Source of the DNA: Hymenobacter citatus
GTDB taxonomy: Bacteria; Bacteroidota; Bacteroidia; Cytophagales; Hymenobacteraceae
Length of the DNA: 64,000 nt
Assembly (NCBI RefSeq): GCF_014333615.1
Contig: NZ_JACSCY010000008.1
Coordinates: 1-64,000, forward strand
Reading direction: 5' to 3'
Under the pieces are notes generated by a model. The model did no database searches. It saw only the letters and a list, made by a program, of their open reading frames with translations, and had not been told where the DNA came from. Position 1 is the first letter of the stretch. Every line of letters starts with the position of its first letter. The translations under genes were made by a program, and so were the position numbers. Shown here one piece after another: positions 1 to 8,451 of this stretch.

Positions 1-695
1 GGGGCAGTAGGGAAAGAATGGGAAAAGATACCCCCTTTCTCTACTTTTCACTGGCCTACTTCACGGGGAAGCCTACATTGTTAACTACACAGGAAATAAC
101 CTTTGGGTGCGTGGCCAGATAGCATAACCGTTCGTGATGAGACAACAAGGTATCTAAAAACCGATAGTCTTATACACTTCTCAACATTGGCAAAAGCAAC
201 TAGCGAAAACGACCGTTAATACTGTTATTTACACTGCTTATTAACGCATTTAACTGATTAAAAGTGGTTTATGTGTAAAAAACGAAGTGGTAGGTCCTTC
301 AACTCTGAGGGTTCGTCCTGTTTGTGTGATGGCACTCTCCTTTCCAATACTCGCCATCCCCCGGCCCGCGCCGTGCGTGCCAAGGTGCGCGCCGCTTCTG
401 TGCGGGTCGTGTTGTTCGCATAGCTTTCTGCCAGGTTCGCGTGTTGCAACAGCTGGAGAATCCGATGCAACGTTGAGCCAGCCTTTTGCCCTAGGTGCTC
501 AATACGTAGCGTATAATCCGCGCCTTGTGGAAGAAGAGCCCCACATAGAATCATTTGATTAAATGAAAGTGCGCTATTGGTCAAGTATTTAACGGCTGTG
601 CTGAACTTCTAACTAAGCCTAGGTAGGTGGAAATGATAAGACCATCCGTATTCCAAACGGGCATAGCCTATTCCAAATAGCTGTTAGGTTCAGGA
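1..695. other. gap without a confident gene
   Basis: Mostly AT-rich DNA ahead of thrC. A GC-rich island at about 340-500 sits inside it, and one weak reading frame on the minus strand covers that island (listed separately). I see no tRNA, terminator or strong promoter here. A loose match to a -7 box (TAGACTTTG, one base too long) lies near 718-726, just before the second possible thrC start. Confidence 0.5.
258..584 (-). CDS. possible small hypothetical protein or gene remnant
   Basis: A 108-residue open frame that I do not recognise. It covers a GC-rich island in otherwise AT-rich DNA, which is the only real support for coding. The middle is rich in Leu, Ala, Gln and Arg and could be helical. 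No signal peptide, membrane segment or catalytic motif is visible. A 91-residue frame on the opposite strand overlaps it, so the strand is uncertain. It could be a decayed gene. Confidence 0.25.
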   Translation of the reverse strand: MTNSALSFNQMILCGALLPQGADYTLRIEHLGQKAGSTLHRILQLLQHANLAESYANNTTRTEAARTLARTARAGGWRVLERRVPSHKQDEPSELKDLPLRFLHINHF

Positions 696-1934
696 ATGAA
701 CAGCACGCAGCTTTGCGTAGACTTTGCTGCTATGCTGACTTCTGTAGAACCTATTTCGCGCCTGCACGAGCTGCGCTGCTCGGTGTGCGGCCAGGCCCAC
801 ACGGCCTACCTCTTGCAAACCGTATCGGAGTGCCACGCGGCGCCGCTGGAGGCAGTGTATGACCAGCGCCCGCGCCTGACCCGAGCCGTGGCCATCAACG
901 TGCACGATGCCTCCATGTGGCGCTACCGGGCCATGCTCCCCCTGCTCGACGACGAAAACAAGGTGACGCTAGGCGAGGGTTTTACGCCCATTCTGCCTCT
1001 ACGGCAACTGGCGGGCCGCTACAACCTGCGCGAGCTATTGTTGAAAGACGAAGGCCAGAATCCGACCGGCTCCTTTAAAGCCCGGGGCCTGAGCATGGCC
1101 GTGTCGAAGGCAAAGGAACTGGGCAGTACAGGGTGCATTATTCCTACGGCTGGCAACGCAGGCGTAGCCATGGCGGCCTACTGCGCCCGCGCCGGCCTGC
1201 GCGCCGTGGTAGTAATGCCCCGTCACACGCCCACGGCCTTCAAAGAAGAATGCTACTGGTACGGCGCCGAGGTGCATCTTGTAGATGGCCTCATCAACGA
1301 CTGCGCCGCCCGCGTGCGCGAGCTGAACAGCCGCAACGAGCTGCTGGACGTTTCTACCCTAAAGGAGCCCTACCGCCTCGAAGGCAAAAAAACCATGGGC
1401 TACGAGCTGGCCGAGCAGCTCGACTGGCAATTGCCCGACGTGCTGCTCTACCCCGCCGGCGGCGGCACCGGCCTCATTGGCATCTGGAAAGCCTTCCGAG
1501 AAATGCAGGCGCTGGGCTGGCTGCCCGCCAGCGCAACGCTACCGCGCATGGTGGCCGTACAGGCCGAAAACTGCCAGCCACTCGCCGAAACGTATTTCGG
1601 CCGCCAGGCCAGCTGCGCCGCCTACGTGGGGCAGCCTACTATTGCCAATGGCCTCGCGGTGCCGCGCCCCCTGGGCGAGCAAATGATGCTGCGCGTGCTG
1701 CAAGAATCCGGCGGCACGATAGTAAGCATTTCCGACGACGACATGCTGGTAGGGATGCGTGAGCTAGGCCAACTGGAAGGCCTGTTTGTGGCGCCCGAAG
1801 GCGCCGCCGTGTGGATGGCCGCACGGCAGCTGCTAGCCGCTGGTAGCATCCGTCCCGACGAGCAAATCCTGCTGCTCAATACCGGCTCCGGGCAGAAGTA
1901 TTTGGACAATGTGCTGGGCAGGTCCAAGGGGTAG
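696..1934 (+). CDS. thrC: threonine synthase
   Basis: A PLP enzyme of 412 residues that converts O-phosphohomoserine to threonine and phosphate, in the cytoplasm. Near the N-terminus is a small Cys-rich stretch (CSVCG), typical of the longer threonine synthases. The PLP lysine lies in NPTGSFKARG (about residues 122-131) and the phosphate-binding glycine loop in PAGGGTGLIG. The C-terminus has the serine/glycine motif LNTGSG. Two starts are possible: ATG at 696, or ATG at 732 (400 residues), which a weak -7-like box just upstream would favour. It stands alone, with no other threonine genes nearby. Related PLP enzymes such as threonine dehydratase are less likely given the N-terminal Cys pair and the length. 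Confidence 0.88.
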   Translation: MNSTQLCVDFAAMLTSVEPISRLHELRCSVCGQAHTAYLLQTVSECHAAPLEAVYDQRPRLTRAVAINVHDASMWRYRAMLPLLDDENKVTLGEGFTPILPLRQLAGRYNLRELLLKDEGQNPTGSFKARGLSMAVSKAKELGSTGCIIPTAGNAGVAMAAYCARAGLRAVVVMPRHTPTAFKEECYWYGAEVHLVDGLINDCAARVRELNSRNELLDVSTLKEPYRLEGKKTMGYELAEQLDWQLPDVLLYPAGGGTGLIGIWKAFREMQALGWLPASATLPRMVAVQAENCQPLAETYFGRQASCAAYVGQPTIANGLAVPRPLGEQMMLRVLQESGGTIVSISDDDMLVGMRELGQLEGLFVAPEGAAVWMAARQLLAAGSIRPDEQILLLNTGSGQKYLDNVLGRSKG

Positions 1935-2287
1935 GAGAAGCTGTCTTTGTTAAATCGGTGAATTATTGGAACGGTGTAGAGACGCGCCCTTACGGCTTGT
2001 CTTTGAACGATGCCGGTAGGGGCGTTTGATAATGAAACGCGAGGATACGTCTCTTCATCTTCATAACTAACACAAGCAGCTTCTAGAAAAGAATAAACGA
2101 AAAACAAAAAAGGGAATAGTAGTTATACGCGTTGATTGATGTGAATTAGATAGGTGTAATCTGAAAAATAATAGGTAATTTGTAGAGAAAGGGGGTAAAA
2201 ATTAGAGGGTATCTAGATGAAAGATAGGTTTCAGGTGTATATTGCCCTTGGAAACTATACCCCCGGTCCTTTCAATCACCTCTACGT
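1935..2287. other. AT-rich gap between thrC and amt
   Basis: About 350 bases without a gene. The first part (about 1978-2062) holds a degenerate inverted repeat with outer arms GAGACG and CGTCTC and GGGCG-type inner pieces, possibly a decayed repeat or the thrC terminator. The rest (2100-2230) is strongly AT-rich and probably carries the amt promoter, but no clear TAnnTTTG box is seen. Confidence 0.4.
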
Positions 2288-3688
2288 ATGTCTTCCCCCT
2301 CTACTTTACGACCAAGCTACACCCTGTTTTCGCTGTTTGCGCTGGTAGCCATTAGCTTAGTAGTAGCGCTGGTGCCCCTGGAGCACCCCACCGCCGCGCC
2401 CGATTCGCTGAACGGCGCCGATGTGGCCTGGATGCTTACGGCCACCGCCCTCGTGCTGATTATGACGCCGGGCTTGTCCTTTTTCTATGGGGGGATGGTG
2501 CGGCCCAAGAACGTTATCAGCACCATGCTCCAGAGTTTTGTGGCCATGGGCGTTATCACGGTGCTATTCTACCTGGTAGGTTTCTCGCTGGCCTACGGCG
2601 ACTCCTGGCACGGGCTGATCGGCAACCCCTTCACGTTCATAGCCTTGCGCAACGTAGGCACGGCACCCAACTCGGCGTTTGCGGCTACCATTCCGTTTGT
2701 GCTGTTTTTTGCGTTTCAGCTGAAGTTTGCCGTCATCACCCCGGCGCTCATCACCGGTTCGTTTGCCGAGCGTGTGCGCTTTAAGGGGTATCTGGCATTT
2801 ATGGTGTTGTTTAGTTTGTTTATCTACTGCCCGCTGGCGCACTGGACCTGGCATCCTGAGGGCTTTTTGCGGCAGTGGGGTGTGTTGGATTTTGCGGGTG
2901 GTACGGTAGTGCACATTTCGGCGGGTATTGCGGCCCTGGCCGGGGCTATGGTGCTGGGCCGTCGTTCCACCCATGTGCGCCAAAGCTCTTTCTCGACGCC
3001 CAACGTGCCCTATGTCATGCTGGGCACCGGCCTGCTGTGGTTTGGTTGGTTTGGTTTTAATGCCGGTTCCTCACTGGGTGCCAATGATATAGCTGCGCTG
3101 TCGTTCGTAAATACTACCCTGGCTTCGGGCGCAGCCCTTATTGCTTGGATGCTGATTGAAACCATCTGGGGCGGCAAGCCCACGGCGCTGGGCGCCTGCA
3201 TTGGAGCAGTGGTAGGCTTAGTGGCCATTACGCCCGCGGCCGGCTACGTGCAGAGCGGACACAGCATCTTCATCGGGGTTATTTCCTCCCTGATTAGCTA
3301 CGCCGCCGTGCACTGGAAAAACAGCCGCACTACCCTCGACGACACCCTCGATGTGTTCCCTTGCCACGGCTTGGGCGGTATCGTAGGCATGCTGCTTACG
3401 GGCGTGTTTGCGGATAAGGTAGGGCTGATTCACGGCTCGGCTACCACGTTTGGCTACCATGTGCTGGCGTTGGTTATCGTAGTGGCCTACACCTTTGTAG
3501 GGTCCTGGATTTTGCTGAAAATAACAGCCTCTGTTTTTGGACTGCGCGTGAAGCCAGCCGACGAAGACCTGGGCCTAGACCTGAGCCAGCACGAGGAATC
3601 AACCTACCATGTGGATGAGGAGTACGAGCGCACCTACCGCAGAACTCCGATGCAACATGAGCCGGAGCCGGAATTACTTTCTCGGTAA
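2288..3688 (+). CDS. amt: ammonium transporter, Amt family
   Basis: An inner-membrane channel for ammonium/ammonia, 466 residues, with about 11 membrane segments after an N-terminal hydrophobic stretch (residues 12-32) that may be a signal or extra helix. Family motifs include FFYGGMVRPKNV near residues 65-77, FAGGTVVHISAG, and the late DVFPCHGLGGIVGMLLTG that carries a pore histidine. The hydrophilic tail of about 45 residues is rich in Glu and Tyr. No glnK/glnB gene lies next to it, which is unusual for amt but not rare. It ends at a strong terminator and converges with the TPR operon. Confidence 0.95.
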   Translation: MSSPSTLRPSYTLFSLFALVAISLVVALVPLEHPTAAPDSLNGADVAWMLTATALVLIMTPGLSFFYGGMVRPKNVISTMLQSFVAMGVITVLFYLVGFSLAYGDSWHGLIGNPFTFIALRNVGTAPNSAFAATIPFVLFFAFQLKFAVITPALITGSFAERVRFKGYLAFMVLFSLFIYCPLAHWTWHPEGFLRQWGVLDFAGGTVVHISAGIAALAGAMVLGRRSTHVRQSSFSTPNVPYVMLGTGLLWFGWFGFNAGSSLGANDIAALSFVNTTLASGAALIAWMLIETIWGGKPTALGACIGAVVGLVAITPAAGYVQSGHSIFIGVISSLISYAAVHWKNSRTTLDDTLDVFPCHGLGGIVGMLLTGVFADKVGLIHGSATTFGYHVLALVIVVAYTFVGSWILLKITASVFGLRVKPADEDLGLDLSQHEESTYHVDEEYERTYRRTPMQHEPEPELLSR

Positions 3689-3707
3689 ATGCGTAGAAGC
3701 ACCCTAT

Positions 3708-3750
3708 AAACACAAACGGCCCGTCTTATGAAGATGGGCCGTTTGTGTTT
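3708..3750. terminator. hairpin between amt and the TPR operon
   Basis: Two 20-base arms (3708-3727 and 3731-3750) pair with a single G/T mismatch around a 3-base loop. One arm begins AAACACAAACGG and the other ends CCGTTTGTGTTT. It lies 20 bases after the amt stop and may serve both convergent genes. Confidence 0.8.
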
Positions 3751-3876
3751 ACAGGGTGTTCATACTATCTAAACGGTGTAGCATATTGCGTCTCGTCGTT
3801 GAACAAATCTGGTAGTAGGGCGCGAACAACAAAACGCACGTAGGCGTCTTGGAACCGTTACAGCTATCTTTCTAAA

Positions 3877-5082
3877 CTACCGCAACGCATACGTCCAGAC
3901 GTACACCACGAGGCCGCCGAAATATAAAGCCAGTGCGGGCGTAACGTAGGTTTGCGGCATGCCAAGCGCCACGAGGCCGACGGCTATGAGCCCTACTACC
4001 GCCAAGCCACCCGCAAACCACATCGATTGACGCTGACGTTTGGGGGCCAGCAGCCGCCATGTACCCACCACTGGAAACAGTAGCCCCAGCGTGGCAAAGC
4101 CCAGCAGCTCCACGGCGGGTAGCTGGCCTAATAGTCCGCCTACGACGGCCACTGTGCCACCCAGCAGCAACACCAGAAACTGGTTCGATTGGCGTACCTG
4201 GTCGGGGCTGAGGGCGTGGCGGCCGTGACTATTGAGGCGTAGTAGGGAGTTGAACAGTGGATCGGCGAACCAGCTCATGAACACCAGCAGCAAGTACAGC
4301 GGCAGCAGCAGCGGCACGAACCGCGCCAGCACCCATAGTCCAATAAACAAGGCTCGACGAGTGCCATCACTAAGCGTAGTAGACCAATACGCAAATTTCA
4401 GGAAGCCGCGGTACAACCAGTAGCGGGCTTTCAGGGCTTCTACCAGGCCTTCGCGGGCGTAGTCAGAGGTAGGGTGGAGGCGCAGGGCCTCGCGAAAATA
4501 GCCCAGCGCCTGTTTGGGCCGACCGGCTTCCAGGGCCACCCAGCCAGCATCGGCGTGGGTGCCGGCTGCGTCGGGGTCGTGGCGCAGAGCTTCCTGGAGT
4601 GTGTCGGCGGCATCGGCGCGGCGGCCCAAGCGGGCCAGCGCCCGTCCGCGCAGCCCCAGGCAGTCGATGTGGGCAGGGTCGTAGCGCAGGCCGGTTTCGG
4701 CGGCGCGCAGGGCGGCCTCCCATTGCCCGCGCCGAAACCGGATGATGCCCAACGTGTGGTGGTAGTTGGGGTCGGCGGGATCCAGCGCCAGCGCCTGCTC
4801 AATGGCTTGCTGGGCCTCCTGCGGTCGGTGCTGACGCAGGTGGGCCAGGCTGAGCAGGTAGTAAGCAAAGTCGTATTCCGGGGCCAGATGGATGGCCAAC
4901 TCCGCTTCCTGCTGTCCCTCTTCCAGCTTATTCTGTTCCAGTAAGGCCATCCCTAACCAGCCGTGCGCGAGGGCATCGGTAGGGTCGTCGTGCAGCATCT
5001 GGCGTAGCTCCTGCTCGGCCTGCGGGGCCCGGTCTTGACGTAGGAGCAGCAGGATGCGGTCGGTCCAGTGAGTTACGGGCAT
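3877..5082 (-). CDS. TPR protein with C-terminal membrane domain
   Basis: 401 residues. The first 205 or so form tandem tetratricopeptide repeats, with the usual spacing of Ala, Gly, Leu and Pro (for example LAHGWLGMALLEQNKLEEGQ and ALDPADPNYHHTLGIIRFRR). The rest (about 225-401) has five or six hydrophobic segments. No signal peptide, so the TPR part is expected to face the cytoplasm. It is the last gene of a three-gene minus-strand operon, 24 bases after a paralog of the same layout, and downstream of a TPR-AAA+ ATPase. TPRs mediate protein binding; a role as membrane receptor or partner for the ATPase is inference. No function is assigned. Confidence 0.8.
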   Translation of the reverse strand: MPVTHWTDRILLLLRQDRAPQAEQELRQMLHDDPTDALAHGWLGMALLEQNKLEEGQQEAELAIHLAPEYDFAYYLLSLAHLRQHRPQEAQQAIEQALALDPADPNYHHTLGIIRFRRGQWEAALRAAETGLRYDPAHIDCLGLRGRALARLGRRADAADTLQEALRHDPDAAGTHADAGWVALEAGRPKQALGYFREALRLHPTSDYAREGLVEALKARYWLYRGFLKFAYWSTTLSDGTRRALFIGLWVLARFVPLLLPLYLLLVFMSWFADPLFNSLLRLNSHGRHALSPDQVRQSNQFLVLLLGGTVAVVGGLLGQLPAVELLGFATLGLLFPVVGTWRLLAPKRQRQSMWFAGGLAVVGLIAVGLVALGMPQTYVTPALALYFGGLVVYVWTYALR

Positions 5083-5106
5083 AAAGGATAGCGTAAGTGA
5101 AGCCTG

Positions 5107-6321
5107 CTACTCTTGTTGTGGAGCATATGGCTTAGCAGGACGGAACAACTGGTAGATCAGTAGGAAAAGCCCAAAAATAGCCAGGAAGCCCCGGCTTTCG
5201 GTGGCAGGATCAGGGTTTTGCCAGAAATCATACAGCATAAGCAACGCATTGCCGCCCGGTGAGAGCAGTAGCAAAAAGCCCAGCGGTAGGCGCTTGTCGC
5301 CCTCCCGAAAGCGTCGCCACGCGTTGCGCAGCGGGAAAATCAGCCCGCCTCCTACCAATGTCCACACCACTGGTAGGCTAGCTGGCAACAGAGCGGCGCT
5401 GGCGATGGTGACGCCTCCCCAGATCAGCCCACCATAAAACCAGGCATCGGTAGGCGTGGGGGCGCGTTGCTGCTGCTGATACCGCCAATCCAGCACGGCG
5501 CTCAGCAACCACGCACCGGCCAAGGGTAGGAGGAGCAGGCAGCAGCCCAACGTCAGGCAAACCGCCCACAGCTTGCTCCGAAGATGCGGCGCTTGCCACT
5601 GGTGCTGAATCTCCTGTTTTTGCGCTGTGGCCCACACAATGGGCCGTCGCCACCAGCGCGTGTCGCGGGTGGCCTGTTGCAAGAGTCGTTGCGCCACCTG
5701 TAGGGTAGGGTCGAGGCGCAGGGCTTCGCGCAGGTGGGGTAGGGCCGCAGTAGCCTGATGCCGTTCCAGCAGCGCCGAGCCCACGTTGAGCCGCACAATG
5801 GCTGTGCTCGGCGCTAGCACCAACAGCTGCGTAAACACGGCATCAGCAGTGGTGTAGTCGTGCAGCTTATTGAGGCCCATGCCCAGCCATAGTAGGTTAC
5901 CTGCGTGTTGGGGCTCCAGGCTCAACCCTGCATAGGCTACCTCAATAGCCGCCGCATACAAGCCCGCAAACCACAAAATCTGACTCCGCAACGCATAATA
6001 CCGCACCATATCGGGGCGCAGGCGCAGGGCCTGGATAATGGCCTCGTCGGCGGCCAGATAGCGACTAAGCAGGTGCTGCACCTGGGCCAATAGGAAGAAA
6101 GCACTGGGCTCCTCGGGGGCCAGTGCAATGGTGGTGCGACTCATCTCCAGCGCCTCAGACAGCCGGCGCTGCCGCAATAGGGCTTCTGTTAGCGTGAGGT
6201 GGGCCTGCACGTCGTACGGTTCCTGTTGGAGCCGGCGCATGGCCAGCTGAGCCGCATCGACGGGGCGGTGGTGCTGAAGCAGGAGCGCTGCCCGGGCAAA
6301 CCATTCTTCTTCCTGCCTCAT
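5107..6321 (-). CDS. TPR protein with C-terminal membrane domain (paralog)
   Basis: 404 residues from ATG at 6321; a GTG directly before it at 6324 is an alternative. Tandem TPRs fill about residues 1-215, and four or five hydrophobic segments follow (for example LWAVCLTLGCCLLLLPLAGA and FLAIFGLFLLIYQLF). Length and order match the next gene at 3877-5082, so the two probably arose by duplication and then diverged strongly. It starts 16 bases after the AAA+ ATPase stop, so the two are almost certainly co-transcribed. The function is unknown; it probably works with the ATPase at the inner membrane. Confidence 0.8.
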   Translation of the reverse strand: MRQEEEWFARAALLLQHHRPVDAAQLAMRRLQQEPYDVQAHLTLTEALLRQRRLSEALEMSRTTIALAPEEPSAFFLLAQVQHLLSRYLAADEAIIQALRLRPDMVRYYALRSQILWFAGLYAAAIEVAYAGLSLEPQHAGNLLWLGMGLNKLHDYTTADAVFTQLLVLAPSTAIVRLNVGSALLERHQATAALPHLREALRLDPTLQVAQRLLQQATRDTRWWRRPIVWATAQKQEIQHQWQAPHLRSKLWAVCLTLGCCLLLLPLAGAWLLSAVLDWRYQQQQRAPTPTDAWFYGGLIWGGVTIASAALLPASLPVVWTLVGGGLIFPLRNAWRRFREGDKRLPLGFLLLLSPGGNALLMLYDFWQNPDPATESRGFLAIFGLFLLIYQLFRPAKPYAPQQE

Positions 6322-6337
6322 CACACAAGCCGCCTAC

Positions 6338-7702
6338 CTACTCCCGCGGTTTTTTAATGCCCAAATACACCAGAATATCGTCGTACACGCCGCCCTCGTT
6401 GGAGTAAAGCGCGTAGTTTTTGGCCGTGGCAAACCACTCCTTGGTGCTGGGGCGCACCTGGCCGGTGGCTTGCAGGAAATCGGTCTGCTCCAGGGGCAGG
6501 GGGCGGCCCTGCTTCATCGACTCCCGCAGGCGGTTTTCAATGGCCACGTCTACCAGCGCCTTGAGGTCGGCGCCGGAGAAGCCAGTCGTTTTGGCGGCCA
6601 AGGCTGCCACGTTCACATTGGTGCTCAGCGGTTTTTCGCGCAGCATCACTTCCAGTACGGCTTGGCGGGCAGCCTCATCGGGCGGCGTCACCAGCACAAT
6701 GCGGTCGAAGCGGCCGGGACGGCGGAAAGCTGCATCCAGGTGCCAAGGCGCGTTGGTGGCGGCCATAATGAGCACGCCGTCGTTGGCACTCACGGCTCCA
6801 TCCAACTCGGCCAGAAACTGATTGATAACGGTACGGCCCGCGCTTTGGCGCAAGTCGTGGCGATTGGCGGCCAGGGCGTCTACCTCGTCAAAAAACAGCA
6901 CGCACGGCGCCTGCAACCGAGCCATCTGAAACAGCTGGTGCAGGTTTTTCTCGCTGTTGCCCAGCCACATATCCAGAATGTCGTTGATGCCGACGTTGAT
7001 AAACGACGCCTGCACCTCGCCGGCTGTGGCACGAGCCAGGTGAGTTTTGCCGCAACCAGGCGGGCCGTACAGCAGCAGCCCACCGCCGGTAGCTTTGCCG
7101 TAGGCTTTGTAGAGGTCGGGGAATTGCAGGGGGTGGATGATTTTGAGGCGGATTTCCTCCTTCACCGCCTCCATGCCGCCTACATCGGCAAAGTTGATTT
7201 TGGGCTTTTCGAGGCCCGCAAACAGGGCTTGTTCGTCTACCACAGGCGCGCTATCGGTGGGGCGCGGGCCTTGTGCCGGCACAGGCGTAGCCGATTCGCG
7301 CAGTTGGGCGGCCAAGGTAGCGTCCTCCAGGGTAGGGTTATGGTGCAGAGCCGTTTCATACGCCTCACGGGCGGCTTCTTGCTGACCGGTTTGGGCAAGT
7401 AGGCGCGCGTGCAGCAAGTGGGCACGCGCGTGCTCGGGGGCGCTGATTAATAGTTCTTCCACCACCACAAAAGCCGCCGAGGTTTTGTGCAAGCCAGTGT
7501 AGACTTCGGCTAATCCCAACTGCAAATCCGTATCGGTGGGTACCTGACGCAGGCCGGTGCGGTATAGTTCTTCGGCTTCGGGGAGGCGTTGAGCTTGCAC
7601 CAGCAGGCCGGCTACGTGCTTGCGAAGGGGTAGATTATCGGGCGAGAAGGTAAGCGCTTCCAGCAGCGGTTGAATAGCGGATGGATCGGGTAAAGCAGCC
7701 AT
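6338..7702 (-). CDS. TPR-AAA+ ATPase, Vps4/Msp1-like
   Basis: 454 residues. The first 140 or so are TPR-like helical repeats; after a Pro-rich linker comes one AAA+ module. Visible motifs are Walker A GPPGCGKT, Walker B LFFDEVDAL, sensor-1 AATNAPWHLD, arginine fingers in RRPGRFD and the sensor-2 region GFSGADLKAL. Pore loop 1 reads DMWLGNSEKN, with a Trp like the KW-G-E loop of the Vps4/katanin/Msp1 group rather than the usual bacterial FtsH form. There is no protease motif (HEXXH) and no membrane segment, so this is probably an unfoldase or remodeller rather than FtsH. It heads an operon with two TPR membrane proteins, which are likely partners. The substrate is unknown. Confidence 0.85.
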   Translation of the reverse strand: MAALPDPSAIQPLLEALTFSPDNLPLRKHVAGLLVQAQRLPEAEELYRTGLRQVPTDTDLQLGLAEVYTGLHKTSAAFVVVEELLISAPEHARAHLLHARLLAQTGQQEAAREAYETALHHNPTLEDATLAAQLRESATPVPAQGPRPTDSAPVVDEQALFAGLEKPKINFADVGGMEAVKEEIRLKIIHPLQFPDLYKAYGKATGGGLLLYGPPGCGKTHLARATAGEVQASFINVGINDILDMWLGNSEKNLHQLFQMARLQAPCVLFFDEVDALAANRHDLRQSAGRTVINQFLAELDGAVSANDGVLIMAATNAPWHLDAAFRRPGRFDRIVLVTPPDEAARQAVLEVMLREKPLSTNVNVAALAAKTTGFSGADLKALVDVAIENRLRESMKQGRPLPLEQTDFLQATGQVRPSTKEWFATAKNYALYSNEGGVYDDILVYLGIKKPRE

Positions 7703-7758
7703 AAGTAAACACGAATCGTTGTACTTGCAAGCTACGGTCTTTCGCGGTTTTGTGCTAA

Positions 7759-8031
7759 CTAATCCGCTTTATATTGCTGCAAAACCATCTGTAAGTCAAT
7801 TTCTGACACACCAGCAATGGCTATTTTTTTGGAAGGCGCCGTATGGCCGCTTAGTAGCTCAACACTTGATTTGGCTACGCCAAATACCTCGGCCAGGTAG
7901 GCCAGCAGGCAAGCGTTGGCTTTGCCATCCTGAGGGGGCGCCTGTAGGCGCACCGCTACAGTGCCATCGGCGGCTACCAGCAGCTGATTGCGACGGGCAT
8001 TAGGCTTGGCTTTGAGGTGCAAAATGGCCAA
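7759..8031 (-). CDS. DUF167 / YggU family protein
   Basis: A small conserved protein of about 90 residues with the family pattern (LHLKAKPNARRN, then VRLQAPPQDGKANACLLAYLA, then LSGHTAPSKKIAIAG). The biochemical role of the family is not established. The frame stays open upstream to 8100, but that part would run back through the upstream gene. I chose TTG at 8031 because the upstream stop is only 11 bases away and the family N-terminus fits; a second TTG at 8022 is possible. It is probably translationally coupled to the small membrane protein before it. Confidence 0.75.
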   Translation of the reverse strand: MAILHLKAKPNARRNQLLVAADGTVAVRLQAPPQDGKANACLLAYLAEVFGVAKSSVELLSGHTAPSKKIAIAGVSEIDLQMVLQQYKAD

Positions 8032-8041
8032 AACAGTTGCC

Positions 8042-8242
8042 TTACGCGGGGTCGTTGTAGGCGTCGTACACGTTCCAGGCCCACACCAGGAAAGGCACAA
8101 TAAACGTCCACCACAGAAAAAATCCGACCAAGCCGCTAATCACCCAAATGAACAGCGCCTTCAGAATCTGGCCTTTGATTAATTGGCCCAAGCCGGGCAG
8201 GAATATGGAAGCAAGGGCTGGAACGCCGTAGGTCTGTTTCAT
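8042..8242 (-). CDS. small integral membrane protein, TM2-like
   Basis: 66 residues with two hydrophobic stretches joined by a short turn (LASIFLPGLGQLIKGQILKA, then FIWVISGLVGFFLWWTFIVP) and a short polar tail, VYDAYNDPA. The pattern PGLGQLIKGQ at the end of helix 1 and the acidic, Asn-rich end resemble the TM2 / DUF5683 class of small membrane proteins. No function is known. The DUF167 gene starts about 11 bases after its stop. Confidence 0.7.
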   Translation of the reverse strand: MKQTYGVPALASIFLPGLGQLIKGQILKALFIWVISGLVGFFLWWTFIVPFLVWAWNVYDAYNDPA

Positions 8243-8268
8243 TAGTCGATTATTTAATGTGCTGTTTG

Positions 8269-8451
8269 GTTGATGTGCTGATGAGTCGATACGATGATGT
8301 GATAGAGCTAATAAGTTGATTTTCGACGGTTTGATGTGCTATGTGCTGGTTTCGATGCGCCTTATTGAAACGCCGTTTTCCTCGGATGGTTGAAATGATA
8401 TGGTAGGGTTCGCAATCAGCCTATCAAAAATCAACGTATCAGCACATCAAC
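8269..8451. repeat. short inverted repeat pair around the nth 3' end
   Basis: GTTGATGTGCTGAT at 8269-8282 is repeated as its exact reverse complement at 8438-8451, the second copy overlapping the last bases of the nth gene. Further GATGTGCT and TTGATGTGCT pieces lie at about 8330-8345. The gap between the two genes is thus built mostly of this repeat. Confidence 0.6.

Noticed and set aside
1978..2062. A riboswitch ahead of amt
   Set aside because: The visible pairs are short and broken, and no known aptamer core can be recognised.
3877..6321. One of the two TPR membrane genes as a pseudogene
   Set aside because: Both have full-length open frames with intact TPR spacing and membrane segments.
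6470..7402. 310-residue open frame on the plus strand
   Set aside because: It lies fully opposite the AAA+ ATPase gene, which has all its motifs; long antisense frames are common in GC-rich DNA.
6338..7702. FtsH-type protease
   Set aside because: There is no HEXXH zinc motif and no N-terminal membrane segment; only the AAA+ part is shared.
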